Below are positions 44,311 through 56,125 of a stretch of 64,000 nt of DNA, one piece after another. The position numbers and the translations under genes are program-made. The stretch comes from Datura wrightii (Eukaryota; Streptophyta; Magnoliopsida; Solanales; Solanaceae), in the NCBI GenBank assembly GCA_035772735.1, contig JASDFA010000001.1, positions 58,915,001 through 58,979,000 on the forward strand, read 5' to 3'. The first letter of the stretch is position 1. The number at the start of each line of letters is the position of its first letter. The notes below the pieces were generated by a model. That model searched no databases, was not told the DNA's origin, and saw only the letters and a program-made list of their open reading frames with translations.

Positions 44311-44862
44311 ATGTTATGATAAGATTTTGATTTCAGAATGAATGCATGTAGCCCTTCTTCTCACACTTGAAAGCTTATGATATGTTATGAAATGTTTTGA
44401 ATGATTTATTTTACTTAAGCGGTTTTACTTACCTTGCATACTTGGTACATACCACGTACTGATCGCATACTTTCTATGCTGTATCATAAAACCTCGCTCG
44501 CAGCTTCAGCGCCGCTCTTAGACAGCTTTTCGGAGTTAGTATCTGCTTAGATTGGTGAGTCCTCATCCTTCGAGTACTACACTATCATTTTTCTTTATGT
44601 ATTTCCAGTTTCATTATTGATGAGTTAGTTGGGGTCTTGTCCCATTAACTCGTCCAGACTAGAGACTTTTCAGACTTATGTATGTGTTAACTTCGGATGT
44701 TATTCTGATGTTATGTTGAATTAGACTTCCGCTGAGTTATATTGATGATTTCTTCAGTTTATCAAATGGGTTAGCTGTATTCTTATGCCATGGGTTGACT
44801 TAGGGTTTCTCGGGGTTCCTTGTCTCGTGTCTACGATCCGGGCCTCCATTCGGGTCGTGACA
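44311..44862 (+). repeat. 3' LTR of element J, last part
   Basis: Continues the LTR interrupted at 32850. ATGTTATGATAAGATTTTGA matches LTR C near 17812, and it ends CGGGTCGTGACA at 44862. The first five bases are the target duplication of element B. What follows (GGGTCGAAG) does not clearly match the GGTAC left of 28907, so a target duplication for J cannot be confirmed. Confidence 0.85.
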
Positions 44863-46943
44863 GGGTCGAAGTTGGTTCAGAGACAATGGGCAGATACAAT
44901 GACCCATTGGGGCTATTAACGTTCCATTGCCTGGAGTTAGGAATCTAGATAGGTGAGAAACAGTGGTTAAAATGAAAGGAGTGATGAGTCGTTGTTTCAT
45001 ATAATGACTCGTCCAATTCATTCATTGGTTAAAGAATCAGCAAAGTACCAGAGGTACTCCGTTAACAACGGATGAATCCAATGAGCCGTCAAGTCCAGCA
45101 ACGACTCATTGGAAGGGTCATTGTAGCTGCCAGTCGGATTTTTATGCTACTTTCCACGGGTAGTTTTATAATTTCTTAAGCTCCTAACTTCCCAATGACG
45201 TCGTTTTGAGCCTTTTAATGAGTATTTTAAGAGGGTTTAGCCTACCCTAAGTAATTATGCTCTCTTTCATGCTTTGAATTCAAATTCCCTTCCAAGGTTA
45301 AGCTAGAATTTCTCATCAATTCCATCCTCAATTCTCTTGGGCTCTCAAGACCAGTTTGGAAGTCAATTTACCCAGGTATGTAGGGGAATGAATGGGGGAT
45401 TTTTTCCACCCTCATTCCCAATTTCTCCTCTAAATTCATGAATTCAAGTCTCTAATCAAGTTTATTAATTCCTAGAGTTTATACTCAATTCTATGAAATT
45501 ATCTATCTTATGACTATGGGTCCAATCCCCTCATGTTCTAATTAATGATTTAAGACTATTGGGGCTGATTTTACCTTCAATTTGATTATCAATTCATGGA
45601 TCTTAAGTATTATAAATTATGCCCTATTATGCATGTCTTATGAATTCTTAAACTTATGATTCCATGAGTTCTAGCATGCATGAATGTTATGAATTATTAA
45701 CTCATGATTCCATGATTTTGAACTATGAAGTCGATTTCAAGTAGATATGATTTCATGATTTGGTCAATGCCCATGCAAGTTAAGTATATTTTATCATGAT
45801 TTAGCCAAGGCTTACAAGATCGGTTTTAAAGAGATGTTTGGAGTTAAGGTTCCACACTATTCAGATTTAAGCTAAATTTTGAGATGTTTTGGAGTCGAGA
45901 CTCCCAAGATATCTTCATGAGCCATATACATATTTTTTAGAGTAGTTTCTAATACCGAGTAGGCCAGGTAGTCCAAGAGCCTTGGTCTCATAAACTATGC
46001 GCCACCGAAGGTATATATTTGGGACCTCTGGAGAGAGTGCTTCCCCCACCCGAGGGCATACCTTTGATATCACAGTTCTATCATTCTTTGCCCTGGCAAG
46101 TCTTAGGACGGCTCTTCCCACTTGAGCAAGTTAGTGGGGCAACACGTAATCTCTATCATGATGGTATCGATTAGGACGAGTCTCCAATTCTTATCATGTT
46201 TTTAGTTACTTGTGTTCATATACTATGATATTATGTTCTATAGCATATTTGACTCATTGATCAGTTATGAGTTTTCACTTATGATTTTAAGTATGGTACA
46301 TTACATGATTTCTATTTCTAAACCTTGGGTCATTATCTTCAGCTTATGATGAATATCTCATGATTATGATTACCTCAAGAATATGATGTTTAGCATGTTC
46401 TCCTTACTCTCATATTCTATCTTGATTTATGCTCATGTTTTTAGAATATTATTTTACTAAGTTACTTACCTTACATACTCAGTAGATTTCAAGTACTGAC
46501 CGCATACTCTATGCTATATTTTCTCATGATATAGGTTTGGGTGACCCCTCCCAGTTTTGTCACTAGCTCGCATGCCCTCAGATCAGCTCCATCCCGCTTT
46601 GGGTGAGTCCTCATCATTCGAGGACATCTATTATTTTACGCTTGTTATGTTCTATTTTAGTTTCAGACTTGGAGTTAGCTGGGGGCTTATCCCAGCATTT
46701 CATCAGATAGTAAAGGCTTTTCAGACATAGACTTAGCATGTTTCGCTTTGCAACTCAGAGTTGTGATGTTATTTCTCTTATTTACGCTTTATGATATTTA
46801 GTCTTCTACTTATTCATGTTTATGTTAGTTTCTGCTTGACTATGCTCTTTAGTAATGTTATGTATGTACCATAGGTTATTTTGGAGCCATTCATAGTTCT
46901 AGGTCTCGTGTCTCTGTCTGGGGGCTTAGTGCTGGTCGTGACA
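44863..46943 (+). repeat. Tekay LTR K, 5' end truncated
   Basis: LTR lacking its first bases and ending CTGGTCGTGACA. It contains the landmarks ATGAATGGGGGATTTTTTCC (45389), the CATACTCAGTAGATTTC block and ACCGCATACTCTATGC. It abuts the 3' region of minus-strand element L. No primer site follows, so it is a 3' LTR or solo LTR. Similarity to LTR I makes it a possible 3' LTR of element I, but this is unproven. Confidence 0.7.
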
Positions 46944-48480
46944 ATCACTAAGGAGGAAATTGATACTTGATGCTAAAACTGAGCTGGAAGGAAAAACGTA
47001 AGCGTATTTATCCATTATATCTACTTCATCTTCCCATGTAGCTCCCTCAACTAGTTGGTTTCTCCACAACCATCACCAAACCTACCTCTTTGTTCCTCAA
47101 CTTACGAACCTGATGGTCTAGAATCTGAACTGGAACCTCTTCGTAAGAGAGACTATCCTTCACCACAATACTCTCTAAAGGCACAATTGAGGTTGAATCA
47201 CTGATACATTTCTTCAACAAAGACACATGGAAGACTGGATACACCGATGCTAACTCTGCAGGTAAATCCAACTCATAGGCCACATTGTTAATATGTCTCA
47301 GGATTTTTTTAAGGGCCAACATATCTAGGACTGAGCTTTCCTTTCTTCTTAAACCTCATCACCCTTTTCGTAGGTGAAACTTTTAGATAAACCCAATCAT
47401 CCACAACAAACTCCAACTCTCTTCCAGTCACATCAGCATACGATTTCTAATGACTCTGATCCATCTTCAGACTTTCCCTGATAGGCTAACCTTCTACATG
47501 GCCTTATGTACTGAGTCAGACCCTATCAAAGCAGCTTCACCAACCTTGTACCAATCTATAGATGACCTACATCTCCTACTATATAATGCTTCAAATGGGG
47601 CCATCTGGATGCTGAAGTGGTAGATGTTGTTGTATGAAAACTAGATGAAAGGAAGGTGATCATCCCAACTGCCCTTGAAATTGATCACACGAGTCCTCAA
47701 CATATCCTCCAGATTCTAAATAGTTTGCTCAGCCTGCCCATCGGTTTGTGGGTGGAAAGCTGTGCTGAGCTTAACATGAGTACCAAATCCCTTCTGAAAT
47801 GACTTCCAAAAGTGTGAGGTGAACTAAGTACCCTTATCTAAAATGATGGACAAGGGGACTCCATGTTGTCTAACTAACTCCTGTATGTATAGTGTAGCAT
47901 AATCCTCTGCTGAATCTATGGTCTTAACTGGTAGGAGATATGCTGATTTAGTCATCAGGTCTACAATCACCCAAATTAATTCATGTTATCGGCGCGTACG
48001 AGATAGACCTATAATAAAATCCATGTTCACTTCTTCCCACTTCCGAGTAGGAATGCTAATATCCTAGTCATACCCCCAAGTCTCTGATGTACAACCTTGA
48101 CTTGTTGGCAATTTGGACACTTAGCCACAAATTCTGCAATGTCCTTCTTCATGCCATTCCACCAGTAGACTTTCCGTGGATCACGGTACATCTTGGAGGC
48201 ACCTGGAAGGATAGAGTACCTGGAGCTGTGAGCTTTCGTCAGTGTTTGCTACCTCAAATTATCTATATCTAGAACACACAACCTACCTTACTAACGGAGC
48301 ACACCATCTCCCCTTTTGGAGGATGCTTCCACCTTTTTCTTTAGGGACCGCTTCCTTCAACTTGAGTAGGATTGTGTCTTCATCTTGATTTGACTTAACC
48401 TCCACCATAAGGAAGGATTCTGACTCTTTCTGGACTACAACTCCACCTTCTACTGAATCAACCAAATGGACTCCTAACCG
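46944..48480 (-). pseudogene. Integrase and chromodomain remnant of element L
   Basis: Read leftwards. The HHCC zinc part lies near 48200-48100, followed by a decayed catalytic core (47950-47650) in which the DGQAEQTI-type segment near 47740 is recognisable. The C-terminal barrel is cleaner: NVAYELDLPAELASVYPVFH, VSLLKKCISDSTSIVPLES, KDSLSYEEVPVQILDHQVRK and LRNKEVGL, ending at 47047. That tail is the start of a chromodomain. Frameshifts and stops are frequent. The element's 3' region is cut at 46944 by LTR K. Confidence 0.8.
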
Positions 48481-49760
48481 AGCCAGTCTATGAATATTCT
48501 TTTGTAGCTTCTTTTTACCATTCCCAATATGAGCAACACTCCCCGCAGACATCCTACTAAGGGAATCAGCCACTACATTGCTTTGCCCAGCTGATACAAC
48601 ACGCTCAGGTCATAATCTTTCAATAATTCTAGCCATCTTCTCTGATGAAGATTCAAATCCTTCTACTGAGCACATACTGTAGGCTTTTGTGGTTAGTGAA
48701 AACGTCCACATGAACCACATAAAGGTAGTGCCTCCAAATCTTCAACGAAAACACTATTGATAAGCAGCTTGAAATCGTCAGTCAGATAGTTCTTCTCATG
48801 AGCCTTGAGCTATCTGGAAGCATAAGTAATTACTTTACCATGCTTCATTAGAATGTGTCCATGGCCAATTCTGGAGGCATCACAATAGACACAAACCTAT
48901 CTGAACCTTCTTGCAGAGTTAAAACTAGGGTTGTAGTGGATCGAGTCTTCAACTCTTGAAAACTCTTCTCACATGCATCATACCATTGGAACTTCGCCTT
49001 CTTTTGAGTTAGTCTGTTTAAAGAAGAGGCAATGGAAGAGACTCCTTCTACGAACCATCTGTAGTAACCGGCTAGGCCCAAGAAACTCCTAATATCTGAT
49101 GGAGAAGTAGGTCTTGGCCAGTCCTTAACTGTCGTTATCCTTTAAGGATCTACCTAAATACCCGCACTGGAGACCACATGACCATGGAATGCCACTAAGT
49201 TTAGCCAAAAATTCACTCTTGCTGAATTTAGCGAACAACTGGCGGTCCCCGAGGGTCTGCAAAGCAATCCTCAAATGGTCTGCATGTTCCTCCTTTATTC
49301 TGGAGTAGACTAGAATATCATCTATGAAGACAATAATGAACATGTCCAAGTACGGCTTGAATACCCTTTTCATCAAATCCATAAAAGCTGCAGGAGCATT
49401 TGTTTTTATGAAAAACATAACTATGAATTAGTAGTGACCATACCGAGTTCGGAAGGCTATTTTTAGAATGTCACATTCTCTAACCCTGAGTTGATGGTGT
49501 CCTGATCTGAGATTTACCTTGGAGAAACAGGTAGCTCCTTGGAGTTGGTGGAACTAGTCATCAATCCTAGGTAGAGAATACTTGTTCTCGACTGTGACCT
49601 TATTCAGCTGATGGTAGTAGATGTAAATTCTTAGTGTGCAGTCCTTCTTTTGCACGAATAGGACTGGGGAACCCCATAGAGATATGTTTGATGAAACCCT
49701 TATTTATAAGGTCCTTTAGCTGTTCTTTTAACTCTTTAAGCTCAGCTGAGCCATTCGATA
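48481..49760 (-). pseudogene. Reverse transcriptase and RNase H of element L
   Basis: RT on the minus strand starts near 49750 (ELKELKEQL) and continues through GVPLGSPVLFVQKKD, LNKVTVENKYSLPRIDD and FSKVNLRSGHHQLRV. A clean stretch follows, APAAFMDLMKRVFKPYLDMF then IIVFIDDILVYSRIKEEHAD, with the catalytic FIDD kept. The connection domain reads GLAGYYRWFVEGVSSIASSL (49081 on). RNase H near 48900-48700 is decayed. The linker MADSLSRMSAGSVAHIGNG starts at 48573. Confidence 0.82.
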
Positions 49761-50420
49761 AGGAGGAATTGAGATAGACTGGGTATATAAAAGAAGGTCT
49801 ATGTCGAAGTCTATTTTTCGCTCAGGAGGGACTCCGGGAAGATCTTTGGAAAACACATCTAGGAACTCATTTATGACTAGAACTAACTGAAGAGTTGGGG
49901 TTTTGGAACTAGAATCCTTAACCCTAACTAGATGATAGATGTATCCCTTTGGACTTAAGGTAGGAGATAAACAGACACTTAGGTGCTGAATTACTACCCT
50001 TCCACACTAGGACTGGTTCATTAGGAAACTGAAACTTAACCACTCTGGTTCTGCAATAAACTGAGGCATAACAAGAATGTAACTAGTCCATGCCAAGAAT
50101 GAGATCGCAATCTAGCATATCTAACTCTACTATATCAACTATGGTAACTTTCTATAGCACCATGATCAGGCAGTTTCTATATACCCAACTAGCTCTAACT
50201 GATTCACCTACCGGAATTGACACTAAAAATGGCTCTGAGAGAATTTTTAGACTAATATCAAATTGGACTACAATATACGGAGTCACGAAAGAAGGTGTGG
50301 CTCCTAGGTCTACTAAAGCATAAACATCTATCTAAAAGAGATGTGACATACTAGTGATTGCATCAAGTGATTTCTCCTGGTCCTAGTGTGAAGATAGAGC
50401 ATAGAATTGGTTTTAATGAT
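49761..50420 (-). pseudogene. Protease region of element L
   Basis: Minus strand, near 50340-50100: IDVYALVDLGATPSFVTPYI keeps the D-L-G active site. FLVSIPVGESVRASWVYRN and LDCDLILGMD follow, the latter with a stop. The segment corresponds to 55226-55846 in element M, with which it shares long stretches. Confidence 0.75.
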
Positions 50421-51547
50421 GACCATCTCCATCTGTACTCGAAGTAGTACCGTGCAAAGCCGAGCGACCTGGAGGCACTACTGATATAGTTGATTGGGCC
50501 TTACCCTGTCCTACTGACAGGCAATCTCTCAACCTATGACCCAGCTAGCCACAAGCAGAACAACCCTTCTTGCCTAGGCGGCACTCACCCAGATGGTTCT
50601 TACCACACTTAGGACATACCGAGAAGGTGCAGTTGCTAGAGACATGGCTATGAGACTGGCAGCCTGATACTCCACCCCTCTAATCTTTATAGGGCCTAAA
50701 GGAGGGAGAACTAGCTGAAGAAGGTGTTGGAGGTCTCTGTTGTTGTTTTGGGCGACTACCACCGCCCGACCTCTACTACAAATACTCGAATATACCTGTC
50801 CGTTCCCACTTACTTTCCCTTTCTATCTCCTTTAGTTTCTCTGCCTCTATCTATTGTCCATGGATGATAAGCCTGGAGATGTCCATCTCGTTGATGAGCA
50901 TGGCAGTCCTATACTCCTGAACCACCAAGTCTAAGACCCCATTTACAAATTTGAGCATGCGAGCCCTCGGCTCAACAATCATTTCTGAAAGCATACTATG
51001 ATTGTTGAGTGAACTTTAAGGCATACTTCTGCACTGTCATGTCATTCTGTTTCAAATTGATGAAGTTCGCAGCCTTTGCTTCCCTTAACTCCTGGGGAAA
51101 GAACTTGTCTAGAAACGACATCATGAACTCATCCCACTTCACCGGACCTGCACCAACCCGTCTCCCTTCCTTCCACTGTCTATACCATATCTGGGCCACT
51201 GCTTTCAACTGATAGGCGGCCAACTCTACACTTTCGACAGAGGTAACACCCATGATTTGGGTGATCTTCTAAATCTCGTTGATGAAGTCCTGTGGGTCCT
51301 CAACTACCTTATACCCATGAAATTCTGAGGGATTCATCAGAGTAAAGTCCCAGACTCTAGTAGAAGCTGTAAGTCCACTTGAATTAGTAGGTACGATGGC
51401 CTGTTGGTTGACCTGGTTGGTCACCGCATGATCCAGCATCTGAATAGCAGCCCTAAATTCAGTAGGTGTCACCTAAACATCCTGAGGGGATGCTGGGGAT
51501 TACTAGACATTACCAACCCTCCTTTAATTACCTCTTTTGGGAGGCAT
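50421..51547 (-). pseudogene. gag of element L
   Basis: Minus strand, ATG at 51547 (MPPKRGN, then a stop). The capsid runs VTPTEFRAAIQMLDHAVTNQ, VRDF-like VWDFTLMNPSEFHGYKV, DPQDFINEI, GVTSVESVELAAYQLKAVAQ, IWYRQWKEGRRVGAGPVKWD, EFMMSFLDKFFPQELREAKA and LKQNDMTVQKYALKFTQQS, which ends at 50996. The zinc-knuckle region is near 50640-50540. Three stops or shifts separate these blocks. Confidence 0.83.
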
Positions 51548-51760
51548 TGTCAACTGAAAATAATAGAGCACAACTTAGAAGGATATTTTAGAGATTCATA
51601 CTTTACGCACAATAAGAATCATGAAGAAAAGGGAATTTTTCAAAAAATGCCTCGTAGCCTCCTCCTCATAGGTGTGGCACGCTTCATACCCATGAAAAGG
51701 ACTCTACTTGATTCGGCTTTCAGACCTAGGACATTCTAAACCTTGATCTGATACAAAGTT
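51548..51760 (-). other. Leader and primer site of element L
   Basis: Minus-strand 51760-51744, AACTTTGTATCAGATCA, is a near match to the initiator-Met-type primer site and directly follows the LTR end. Confidence 0.75.
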
Positions 51761-53829
51761 TGTCATCAACTGAGTCTACACCCTAGACGCCACACGGTAC
51801 TTATAACTACGAATGGCTCCAAGCTAACTCATGGCATAGTATGATTTGACATGACTAACAATGAACATGAATACAGAGCGGAAGAATAATGGAATACTAA
51901 CATACTAAATATAAATATTGAAAGTAAACTCTATAAATGAAATTAATTAAATACTACAACTGTGTCTGAAGACCTCTACCAAAGATGAGCAACTAGGACA
52001 AGTCCCCAGCTAACTCCAATCTGGAAAACTAAAATAGTACTACTAAAATTGAAAGAAATACCCCAATCCTTAGGAGATGAGGACTTACCACTGAAATACT
52101 ACTGGAAAAGATCTAATAGGGACTAACCACGCTATTGAGCTTGAAGTTTTGAGCCTATATCATAAATGATATAGCATAGGAACTATGCGTCAGTACTTTG
52201 ATTGTACTAAGTATGTGAAGTCATGCAAATTATAAAATATATAATCATGCTAGAAAGACATTATAGGTGAAAATGTTGAACAATATGGAATGACCCTAAT
52301 TGAGATCACAATGTCATAGATGTTCCTAAAATCTAAAAGTACTAAAAACTGGTAAGACTGATTAAGGGTCATAAGCATATACTAAGACATGAGACTGAAC
52401 TGTATTATGGGAGTGTATTTTAACCTACATATAACCACGTGACCTAGATGTGGAGTTCTATATTTATTGCCCATCGATAGGGCGCACCATACCATGCTAG
52501 GGTACAGTGACTAGGCTATGTGATCACTAATTGTAAAACCTATTCGGGTTAAATCCTATGGTGGCACGTAGTTTTAGGAAGCTGGGTGTGCTGAACCCCA
52601 GCCTGCTTCGTTCTAAGTACTACTACCAACTGATGATACAAAATAGATGTATATATTTAGATACTGAATTGTACTGATAGCTTGAAAAGGTGTCCTAAGG
52701 CTAAGACAGAACTACTAATCTGGAAGTGTCGTAAGAGCCTAAAGGACCTAATAATTGAGAAATACTAAGTTTACTAATAGACTGATAAAGATATGAACTG
52801 ATCAACTAACATTTCTAGAGATTATTAAGTACACTCATAATCTGAAAATACTAACTTTAAATTGAAACATACATGCAGAAGATTATATTCAGAAAATGAC
52901 CCGTGTAACAATAGCAATTTAGACTAGCTTCTAAATCATGAAAACTTCAACCCAAAACTCATACTATAACTAGGGCTAGAAGACAAACTATGAAATTTAA
53001 TTCAATAACATGGATAAAACATGCTAGGGTTATAGAAACTTGCAGAAAGAAACTAAAATCTATGAAACATTCATAATTTGTCTGAAAATCCCTAACTCAT
53101 AATTCTTGCAGAGCTAGAATAAGAAGGTTTCTGAAGATAAAATATAGGGCACAAGGATGAAAGAATCCCCTTGTTGAATCCCCACATACATGGAGAAGAA
53201 ATCCCAAAGAAGTAGCTTGAAAATTCTAAGAAGAATTGGAAGCCCTAGTTCTTGGCTTGAGAGAGAAGCTCTGAGTTATGCGTAATGATGCTCTGAAAGT
53301 TTGAGTGGAGTTGAGGAAGGAGAGCCATTTAACCCTCTAAATCATTTGAAATTATTCCCACAATGATGTATTTTTGGGATTAGAAGAGTGGGAATATACG
53401 AGACTACCCTAGGGAAAATATTCAAAAAATCCAAAATTTCTAGGCCACTGTGCTACTAACGGTCCGTAGTCGTTACCGTCACTCCATTACAGAAAGGGAC
53501 TAAAAATACTACCATGTGACGGTCACTAAGGAGGGTCATCACCGACCGGACAGTCCATCGGCCCTCTGTCAACTTTTAAATAGAAGGTCCTAAAATATGA
53601 ACGCAAGTGACAAGCCGTCACTCACCTAACGGCTTTAAGCAACCTCCGCAGCTTTGAGCTGAAGGGAACGGACCATGACAAGACAAGTGACGGTCTGTTG
53701 TATGACTGACAACTATCAATTCCATCCTCAGAGGAGTGACGGGACATCATTTCCTCCATCACCTACCCCAGGTCTGAAACTTCTATTCTTTTTGCTATGG
53801 AAATTCACTTCGGGACTTGAGGTGTTACA
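51761..53829 (-). repeat. Tekay LTR shared by elements L and M
   Basis: A complete LTR of 2069 bp; on the minus strand it runs TGTAACACCTCAAGTCC to CAGTTGATGACA. It is followed on the 3' side by the L primer site and preceded by the purine tract of M (CCAAGGGGGAGATAT). It therefore serves as 3' LTR of M and 5' LTR of L. U3 (about 53450-53800) holds GTGACGG/CCGTCAC words as in LTR H. Confidence 0.85.
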
Positions 53830-53935
53830 ATATCTCCCCCTTGGGAACATTCATCCCTAAATAAAGGCTAACTAGGCTAAAATAGCTTGGTGAGAGCTGC
53901 AATTTCCAAACTGAAAAGCTAAAGAGAGGATTTTG
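53830..53935 (-). other. Polypurine tract and 3' end of element M
   Basis: Minus strand: a short 3' region ending in AAGGGGGAGATAT next to the LTR. About 105 bases away it joins directly to the RNase H/integrase linker, so the integrase and chromodomain of M are missing. Confidence 0.7.
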
Positions 53936-56120
53936 ACCCATTTTAGACTACAACTCAACCTTCTGTTGAATCAACCAAATGGACTCCTAAACGAGCCAGT
54001 CTGTGAGCATCCTTTGCAAGATCATTTTGACCATCATCATTATGAGCAACACTCCCCATAGACATCCTGCTGAGAACATCAGCCACTATATTGACTTTGC
54101 CCGGGTGATACAATATGCTCAGGTCATAATCTTTCAATAATTCTAGCCATCTCCACTGATGAAGATTCAAATCCTTCTAACTGAGCACATACTATAGGAT
54201 TTTGTGGTCAGTGAAAACATCAACATGAACCCTATAAAAGTAGTGCCTCGAAATCGTGAAGGCAAATACTATTGTTGCTAGCTCAAGATCGTGAGTCGAA
54301 TAATTCTTCTCATGAGCGTTGAGCTATTTGGAAGCATAGGCTATAACTTTATCATTTTGTATTAGAACACATCCATGGCCAATTCTGGAGGCATCACAAT
54401 AGACCACAAACATATCTGAACCTTCAGGCATAGTTAAAACTGGTGCTATAGTGAGTCGAGTCTTCAACTCCTGAAAACTCTTCTCACATGCATCAGACTA
54501 CTGGAACTTCACCTTATTTTGAGTTACTCTGGTCAAAGGAGAGTTAATGGAGGAGAATCATTCTACGAACTATTTGTAGTTATCGGCTAATCCTAAGAAA
54601 CTCCTAATGTCTGACAGAGATAGGGTCTTGGCCGGTCCTTGACTGCCACTATCTTTTGAAGATCTACCTGAATACCCGTACTAGAGACCACATGACCGAG
54701 GAATACCACTGATTTTAGCAAAAATTTACACTTGCTGAATTTAGCAAACAATTGGCAATCCCTGAGGGTCTACAAAACTATCCTCAAATAGTCTGCATGA
54801 TCCTCCTCTGTTCTGAAGTAGACCAGAATATCGTCTATGAAGACAATAACGAACATGTCCAGGTATGGCTTAAATACCCTGTTCATCAAATTCATAAAAT
54901 CTGCATGACATAAATATGAATTTATAGTGACCATACTGAGTTCAGAAGGTTGTTTCCGAAATGTCACATTCCCTGACCCTGAGCTGATGGTATACTGATC
55001 TAAGATCTACCTTGGAGAAATAGCTAGCTCCCGGAGTTGGTTTAACAAGTCATCAATCCTGGGTACATGATACTTGTTCTTGACTGCGACCTTATTCAGC
55101 TGATGATAGTCGATGCACATTCTGAGTGTACCATCCTTCTTTCATACGAATAGGATTGGGGCACCCCATAGAGATATGTTGGGTCTATTGAAACCCTTGT
55201 CTAAAAGGTCATTTAGCTGTTCTTTTCACTCTTTAAGCTCAATTGGAGCCACTCTATAAGGAGGAATTGAGATAGGCCTGTTATTTGGAAGAAGGTCTAC
55301 ACTGAAGTCTATTCCCCACTCAAGAAGGACTTCAGGAAGATCTTCGGGAAACACATATGGGAACTTATTTATGACTAGAACTAACTGAAGAGTTGGGGTT
55401 TCAGAACTAGAATCCTTAACCCTAACTAGATGATAGAAGTATCCTTTGGCCTTAAGGTAAGTGATAGACCAACCTTTAGGCGTTGAAATACTATACTTCC
55501 ACTCTAGGAATTGTTCATTATGAAACTGGAAATTAACCATTCTGGTTTTGCAATAAACTGAGGCATAACAAGAATGTAACAAGTCCATGCCAAGAATGGG
55601 ATCGAAATCAGTCATAGCTAACTCTACTAGATCAACTGTGGTAATTTTCTATAGCTCCATGACCAGGAAGTTTTTGTATACCCAACTGGCTCTAACTGAC
55701 TCACCAACTGGAGTAGAGACTAAAAATGGCTCTGAGAGAATTTCTGGACTAATATCAAATTGGACTGCAATATAAGGAATCACGAACAAAAGTATGGCTC
55801 CAACGTCTAGTAAAGCATAAATATCTATCTGAAAGAGACTTAACATACCAGCGACTACGTCAGGTGAGTTCTCCTGGTCCTAGCGCGAAGATAGAGCATA
55901 GAAGTGGTTTTGACGCTAACCACCTCCATATATACCAAAAGTAGTATCCTGCTGAGCTGAGTGACCTGGTAGCACTGCTGATATAGTGGACCGGGCCTTC
56001 CCCCGTCTTGCTGACGGGCAATCCCTCAACCTATGACCCAGCTGGCCATAACCAAAACAACCCTTTTTGCCCATATGGCACTCACCCGGATGGTTCTTAC
56101 CACACTTTGGGACATACTGG
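53936..56120 (-). pseudogene. Protease, RT and RNase H of element M (no integrase)
   Basis: Minus strand. The gag zinc-knuckle end lies near 56110-56030. Protease (55846-55226): DIYALLDVGAILLFVIPYIA with D-V-G, FLVSTPVGESVRASWVYKNF and MTDFDPILGMDLLHSCYASV. RT has VLLEWGIDFSVDLLPNNRPI and PPYRVAPIELKE, then frameshifts, then MNLMNRVFKPYLDMF and VIVFIDDILVYFRTEEDHAD with an intact FIDD. The RNase H tail is NLHQWRWLELLKDYDLSILY and VADVLSRMSMGSVAHNDDG (54170-53955). The frame then runs straight into the 3' region. It is closely related to element L. Confidence 0.83.
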
Positions 56121-56125
56121 GAAGG

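Noticed and set aside
28902..44867. Target duplication for element J.
   Set aside because: GGTAC on the left and GGGTC on the right differ at two or more positions, and integrase of element I does not resume after 44862.
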